NCBI GenBank assembly: GCA_017455585.1
Contig: JAFSZU010000160.1
Span: 1 to 64,000 of the forward strand
From: Bacteroidaceae bacterium
GTDB lineage: Bacteria > Bacteroidota > Bacteroidia > Bacteroidales > Bacteroidaceae
Direction of reading: 5' to 3'
DNA length: 64,000 nucleotides
Below, piece by piece: positions 59,803-64,000 of this stretch. The notes below the pieces were generated by a model. It searched no databases. It was given only the letters and a program-made list of their open reading frames with translations, and was not told where the DNA came from. Numbering within the stretch: position 1 is the stretch's first letter; every line of letters starts with the position of its first letter. A program made the translations under genes and the position numbers.

Positions 59803-62004
59803 ATGAAGCACATCAAATATATCCTGCCTGCCATCTTTGTGGCGTTCGCTGCAGCCGCTGTCACATCCTGTGATGACATGCTCGACATGGGCAACGACGA
59901 TGTCCTCTACGCCGACGAGAACCACCTCACCAACGGCAATGATACCGTCAACTCCTTCGTCGGCATCCTGGCGCAGATGCAGAAGATAGCCGTCCGCACC
60001 AACCTCTTTGGTGAACTCCGTGGCGACCTCACCTCTGTCAATGCAGGTGCCAATATGGATCTCAAGGACATTGCCAACTTCGCCGTCGGCGATGACAATG
60101 CCTATAACAATCCCCGCGATTACTACTCTGTCATCAACAACTGCAACTACTATCTGGCCAACGCAGATACACTGTTGCGCGAGAGCCGTTACAATGCCGC
60201 AGCACACAGCACCTATGATTTCTATGTGTTCCGTTCAGAGTACTGTGCCGTCCGCACCATCCGGGCATGGATCTATCTGCAGCTCGGTCAGATCTATGGC
60301 GAGAACATACCCCTTGTGCTCAACCCCATCCTCTCACTGGATGATGCAGACGAGGCACTGGCCGATGCCCGCAAGATGACCCTCGAGCAGATTTGTGACT
60401 ACTTCATCGAGGACTTGAAGCCATATGTCTCTTGGTTCACCTACCCCTATCACGGCAACCCAGGCTACACTGGCTACAACAGCGAGATGCCCTCGCGCAT
60501 GGCTGTGCTGCCCATCCAGCTCGTTCTGGGCGACCTCTATCTGTGGAATGCCAGTATCAAGCAGGACAAGCTGATGGCCCGCCAGGCAGCCAAGTGCTAT
60601 TATGACTACATTGACTGGGTGCCCACTATCGGCGGTGCCGAGGCCGACAACAGCTATAAGATCCGCACCGTCCTCGGCACGGGAACCTGCGAGTGGCTGC
60701 GCTCCAACTTCACGTCCGGTGAGTTCCGCTCCATATCCAGTAGCATGACATCCTGGTTCAACACCAGTCGCTTTGGCAACATCAACTCAGAGGTCATCGC
60801 GGCCATCGCCATGGACTCCGTGTCCAACGAGAGCCATTTCAACGCACTCCGCTACCTCTACTCCTACAATCCCGAGGAAGAGAACGTGGATGCCAGCCTC
60901 GCACCCTCACAGGTCTGCTGTGATTACAGTGACAGCCAGACCTACTATGCCCTCTACAACAACGGTACTTCCGAGGTCTATACCACGGTGGGTGCCGGAC
61001 AGCTCACCGAGGAGCAGGTAAGCAGACACTGGTTGGGCGACCTGCGTCTGGGAGTCACCCTGCAGACATCCTATCGGACTTCCGACCCCAACAAGGAGCA
61101 GCAGGTCATCACCAAGGCATACTATCCCCAGGATGTGATTATCTACCGTCGTGGCGATGTCTATCTGCGCATGGCCGAGGCCCTGAACTACGCCGGATTC
61201 CCCAAGTTTGCCCTCGCCATCCTCACCACCGGTGTGGACAACACCGTCGTGCAGCGCGGCATCCTTTCGCTTTGCAGCAATGCGACAGACAGTGCCTATA
61301 TCCAGCAGTTCGAGTTCCTGCCCCTGAACCAGACCTACGGCTATATGACAAAGGTCGAGGACTATTCGCTCAACGGAACCCCCATCTTCAAGTCTCTCGC
61401 GTCCGACGAGTACAACACCATCGGCCTCCACGAACGCGGTTCCGGCTATGCCATGAATAATCCCTACTACTATGATCCGCAGAACGACGTGCCCACAGAC
61501 TCTACCGGCTATCCCGTGCGGCCGGCCGTCTTTGTGAATAACACGCTGACCATTGCAGACAAGATTATAGAGCAACTGCTTGAGGATAATCCGGAAATCA
61601 TGGACGCTGCAATCGCTGCCGGCTACGTTTTTGATGCCACCCAGTATGACAATGACTTAGACCGGAACAATGCCGCCAAGGCATACCGTGACAGCGTTGC
61701 CGCCTTCGCAATGCGCCAGCAGCAGGCATGGCAGCTGGAAGTATCCATTTGGTATCGTGACTATGCCCAGCCCAAACTGCAAGTCCACCAGATTGAAGTC
61801 CTTGACAGTCTCCTCGACGTGGAGTCGGCATTGGAGACACCGTTCGAGGGCTTCCGTTTCGGCTATCTGGCTCGCGATTCCTACCGCAAGGGAGACCCCG
61901 CCGTCTTTGCCAAGCGTGTGGCACGCCGTGAGCCCGCCTTGCAGGCCACGCTCATGGACCGCCGCAACTGGTTCGTCAGCTGGAACGGCCAAATCGGGCG
62001 TTGA
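59803..62004 (+). CDS. SusD-type surface lipoprotein, second copy
   Basis: 733 residues if ATG 59803 (MKHIKYILPAIF) is used; ATG 59794 adds three residues. Lipobox AVTSC, then DDMLDMGNDDVLY. SusD-like features include the YYSVINNCNYYLANADTLL helix, the RTIRAWIYLQLGQIYG helix and the late DVIIYRRGDVYLRMAEALNYAG block. It is longer than the first SusD, with a C-terminal extension (AMRQQQAWQLEVSIWYRDYAQPK). Last gene of the operon; a strong terminator follows within 100 nt. Confidence 0.9.
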   Translation: MKHIKYILPAIFVAFAAAAVTSCDDMLDMGNDDVLYADENHLTNGNDTVNSFVGILAQMQKIAVRTNLFGELRGDLTSVNAGANMDLKDIANFAVGDDNAYNNPRDYYSVINNCNYYLANADTLLRESRYNAAAHSTYDFYVFRSEYCAVRTIRAWIYLQLGQIYGENIPLVLNPILSLDDADEALADARKMTLEQICDYFIEDLKPYVSWFTYPYHGNPGYTGYNSEMPSRMAVLPIQLVLGDLYLWNASIKQDKLMARQAAKCYYDYIDWVPTIGGAEADNSYKIRTVLGTGTCEWLRSNFTSGEFRSISSSMTSWFNTSRFGNINSEVIAAIAMDSVSNESHFNALRYLYSYNPEEENVDASLAPSQVCCDYSDSQTYYALYNNGTSEVYTTVGAGQLTEEQVSRHWLGDLRLGVTLQTSYRTSDPNKEQQVITKAYYPQDVIIYRRGDVYLRMAEALNYAGFPKFALAILTTGVDNTVVQRGILSLCSNATDSAYIQQFEFLPLNQTYGYMTKVEDYSLNGTPIFKSLASDEYNTIGLHERGSGYAMNNPYYYDPQNDVPTDSTGYPVRPAVFVNNTLTIADKIIEQLLEDNPEIMDAAIAAGYVFDATQYDNDLDRNNAAKAYRDSVAAFAMRQQQAWQLEVSIWYRDYAQPKLQVHQIEVLDSLLDVESALETPFEGFRFGYLARDSYRKGDPAVFAKRVARREPALQATLMDRRNWFVSWNGQIGR

Positions 62005-62067
62005 ACCCTTCCCAGACATAAATACCCATAGGCTTAAACCCCGTTTCTCCTATGTGGTAACATTTCC

Positions 62068-62102
62068 CCTAAGCGTGACGCTGTTCACGCTTAGGTTTTT
62101 TT
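62068..62102 (+). terminator. Intrinsic terminator of the FAS1-SusCD operon
   Basis: CCTAAGCGTGA (62068-62078) pairs over 11 bp with TCACGCTTAGG (62085-62095), followed by seven Ts. Confidence 0.93.
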
Positions 62103-62185
62103 GATGATTCCTCTGGGATGGCTTAAACCTTAACGGTGTTCGCTTGTCATAAATATGCCACCCACACAAAATAGGCATCACCGAC

Positions 62186-64000
62186 ATGATGACAAGACAC
62201 ACCCTGATGGCGATGGCGCTCACGCTCATCACCATTTCTTTTTTCACTTCACCCGCAGCAGCACAGTGGTTCAACATTCGCGGCACCGTCTATGAGAGCT
62301 CCACACTCAAGGGTATGCCTGGTGCCAGCATCCTCGTCAACGACAGCACGGGCCGCCTGGTGGCTGGCCGACAGACAACCGACGGCGGACACTTTATGGT
62401 TCCCGGTGTGCCGGCTGGCAATTATACCGTAAAGGTGTCATTCATGGGCTTCAAGACGCAGACTTTTGCCCTCACCCTCAAGGGCAAGGGTGGCAACAAA
62501 AAGGTGCAGGACATCCTCATGAAGGAGGATGCCACGCTGATGCAGGAAGCTGTGGTCACGGGCAAACTGGCGGAGATGACGGTGGTGGATGACACGGTGG
62601 TCTATAACGCCGCTGCCTTCTCGCTGCCGCCGGGTGCCATGGTGGAGGAACTCATCAAGAAGCTGCCGGGCATCGTCATCGATGACAGCGGCAAGATCAC
62701 CCACAACGGCAAGGAGGTCAAACAGATACTGGTCGATGGCAAGGAGTTTTTCGGCCGCGACCAGCAACTGGTGTTGAAGAATATCCCGGCCGAGGTGGTC
62801 GATAAGGTCAAGGCATACGACAAGCAGAGCGATTTGGCACGGATCACCGGCATCGACGACGGCGAGGAGCAGACCGTCCTGGACCTGGAAATCAAGAAGG
62901 ACAAGCGGCGCGGGTGGTTCGGACGCCTCACCGCAGGAGGCGGCACCCACGAGCGATATAATGGTCATGGCGACCTCTACCGCTTCCTCGACAAGCAGAA
63001 GGCGGGCATCGTGGCCAACGCCGACAACACCCGTGGCAGCGGCATGCAGGAGAATCAGGACGTGGCGGGCAGTCTGAACCTGGAATGGAACAAGCTGGAA
63101 CTGAACGGCGGACTCACCGGCCGCTTCAGCCAGTCCAGCGGCAGCAGCTGGAGCAACAGCCAGAACTTCGAGAACCGCAACGCCGCCTACAGCAACCGCC
63201 GCAGCAACAACGGCAGCCACAGCAACAGCTTCGACACCAACTGGCGCATCGAGTGGAAGCCGGACACGATGACCAATATCCTCATGCGCCCGCAGTTCAG
63301 CATCAACGGCAACCGCAGCCATAGCCAGAACGAGAGCGCCACCTTCAACGATGACCCATACACCATCACCGATGACCCCCTCGCCGCCTTCTCCGATGCC
63401 TCCGCCTCCTCCTTCGCCCCTGCTGCCTCCTTCCCCTTCTTCGCTCCTGCCTCCTCCTTCGCCCCTGCCTCCTCCTCCTTTGCCTCTGCCTCCTCCTTTG
63501 CCTCTGCCTCCTCCTTTGCCTCTGCCTCCTCTTCTTCAGCGTTGGCGTCCGGCGGTTTGCCCGCCGGATCCCCCCTGCGCGCCATCGCCGTCAACCACAA
63601 CCAGAACGCCAACCGCAACGCCAATGACGCCCTCTCCGCCTCCCTCTCCCTGCAAATCAACCGCCGCTTGAACAAGCCCGGGCGCAACATCACCCTCAAC
63701 CTCAACGGCGGCCTCAACCAGAACGACGGCAACAGCAGCAGCTACTCGCAAATCGACTACTACCAACTGCTGGCCATCACCGGTGCAGACAGCATCTACC
63801 ACAAGATACAGTATGACGACTCGCAGAACAAAGGCCGCAACTTCTCCGCCCGCCTCTCCTACAGCGAGCCCATCGCCACGGGACAGTTCCTGCAGTTCTC
63901 CTATAACTATTCCTATCGCTTCAACGACCGTGACCGCACCGTGGCCAGTATCTTCGACCCGGCAGTGGAACACCATTTCCTCGGCATCGACAACTATGAC
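62186..64000 (+). CDS. TonB-receptor-like outer-membrane beta-barrel protein, 3' end beyond the window
   Basis: The first 605 residues are visible. Signal MMTRHTLMAMALTLITISFFTSPAAAQ, then a CarboxypepD_reg-like domain (IRGTVYESSTLKGMPGASILV... TTDGGHFMVPGVPAGNYTVKVSFMGF). A plug-like domain of the outer-membrane beta-barrel (OMP_b-brl_3) type follows: LPPGAMVEELIKKLPGIVI, GKEVKQILVDGKEFFG. Barrel strands are Asn/Ser-rich. A Ser/Ala/Phe/Pro stretch of roughly 60 residues at 63392-63568 interrupts the barrel region in frame and ends in the palindrome also found in the U32 gene. Cargo unknown; such proteins act without a SusD partner. Confidence 0.85.
   Translation, partial: MMTRHTLMAMALTLITISFFTSPAAAQWFNIRGTVYESSTLKGMPGASILVNDSTGRLVAGRQTTDGGHFMVPGVPAGNYTVKVSFMGFKTQTFALTLKGKGGNKKVQDILMKEDATLMQEAVVTGKLAEMTVVDDTVVYNAAAFSLPPGAMVEELIKKLPGIVIDDSGKITHNGKEVKQILVDGKEFFGRDQQLVLKNIPAEVVDKVKAYDKQSDLARITGIDDGEEQTVLDLEIKKDKRRGWFGRLTAGGGTHERYNGHGDLYRFLDKQKAGIVANADNTRGSGMQENQDVAGSLNLEWNKLELNGGLTGRFSQSSGSSWSNSQNFENRNAAYSNRRSNNGSHSNSFDTNWRIEWKPDTMTNILMRPQFSINGNRSHSQNESATFNDDPYTITDDPLAAFSDASASSFAPAASFPFFAPASSFAPASSSFASASSFASASSFASASSSSALASGGLPAGSPLRAIAVNHNQNANRNANDALSASLSLQINRRLNKPGRNITLNLNGGLNQNDGNSSSYSQIDYYQLLAITGADSIYHKIQYDDSQNKGRNFSARLSYSEPIATGQFLQFSYNYSYRFNDRDRTVASIFDPAVEHHFLGIDNYD
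63392..63568. repeat. Low-complexity insert with terminal GC palindrome in the receptor gene
   Basis: Repeats of GCCTCTGCCTCCTCCTTT encode ASASSF units. The stretch ends with TCCGGCGG-TTTGC-CCGCCGGA (63548-63568), encoding SGGLPAGS. Confidence 0.85.

Noticed and set aside
62005..62185. Small gene or second promoter between the SusD terminator and the receptor gene
   Set aside because: No open frame with plausible composition and no TAnnTTTG element were found; only the terminator is supported.

Overview
The window reads as a chromosomal stretch of a Bacteroidales bacterium, most likely Prevotellaceae. The reasons are: SusC/SusD pairs, fimbrillin-type lipoproteins with DUF3575/DUF5119 partners, a type IX secretion (T9SS) C-terminal sorting tail, the tig-clpP-clpX cluster, promoters with the Bacteroidetes TAnnTTTG -7 element (best cases TTTG-N20-TAnnTTTG), and weak or absent Shine-Dalgarno sequences. 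Species cannot be fixed from the sequence alone.

Layout. 1-436: no protein gene, but a long imperfect hairpin that could be a 6S-like RNA. 437-9164 (minus): an AAA-ATPase/PDDEXK fusion, RecQ, the trigger factor-ClpP-ClpX operon, and LptB. 9165-11107: a disturbed region. A roughly 124-bp segment holding the promoter and first 12 codons of mlaE is present twice. The damaged copy (9195-9318) and the intact copy (11021-11143) flank a 1.7-kb cassette with an AAA-type ATPase, a 39-codon ORF and a large palindromic repeat. 11108-12674 (plus): the MlaE/MlaF lipid ABC transporter. 12742-34764 (minus): a fimbrial-type operon of seven genes running from an OmpA/DUF3575 protein through a DUF5119 lipoprotein and three fimbrillin-like lipoproteins to two giant YGGG-repeat surface proteins of 3211 and 1881 residues; only the 3211-residue protein carries a T9SS tail. 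34967-43898 (plus): ABC-F ATPase, M13 lipoprotein peptidase, MetA, U32 peptidase and a zinc-ribbon membrane protein. 44322-62004 (plus): one operon FAS1-SusC-SusD-FAS1-FAS1-SusC-SusD, with a textbook promoter before it and a textbook terminator after it. 62186-64000: the start of a TonB-receptor-like outer-membrane protein that runs off the window.

Two themes stand out. First, repeats invade coding sequence. Small GC-rich palindromes with different but self-complementary stems sit in frame in the ABC-F gene, metA (a 12-residue shift of the catalytic His/Glu is visible), the U32 peptidase gene (twice) and the terminal receptor gene. A 161-bp inverted-repeat element also lies in frame in the ABC-F gene, and a 9-bp microsatellite encodes a lipoprotein signal peptide. 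Second, there are two large surface systems with no obvious enzymes: the YGGG-repeat giants attached to a fimbrial operon, and the FAS1-interleaved double SusCD operon.

Simple tandem arrays with units of 7, 8, 10, 15 and 24 bp occupy many intergenic gaps and are likely length-variable between strains.
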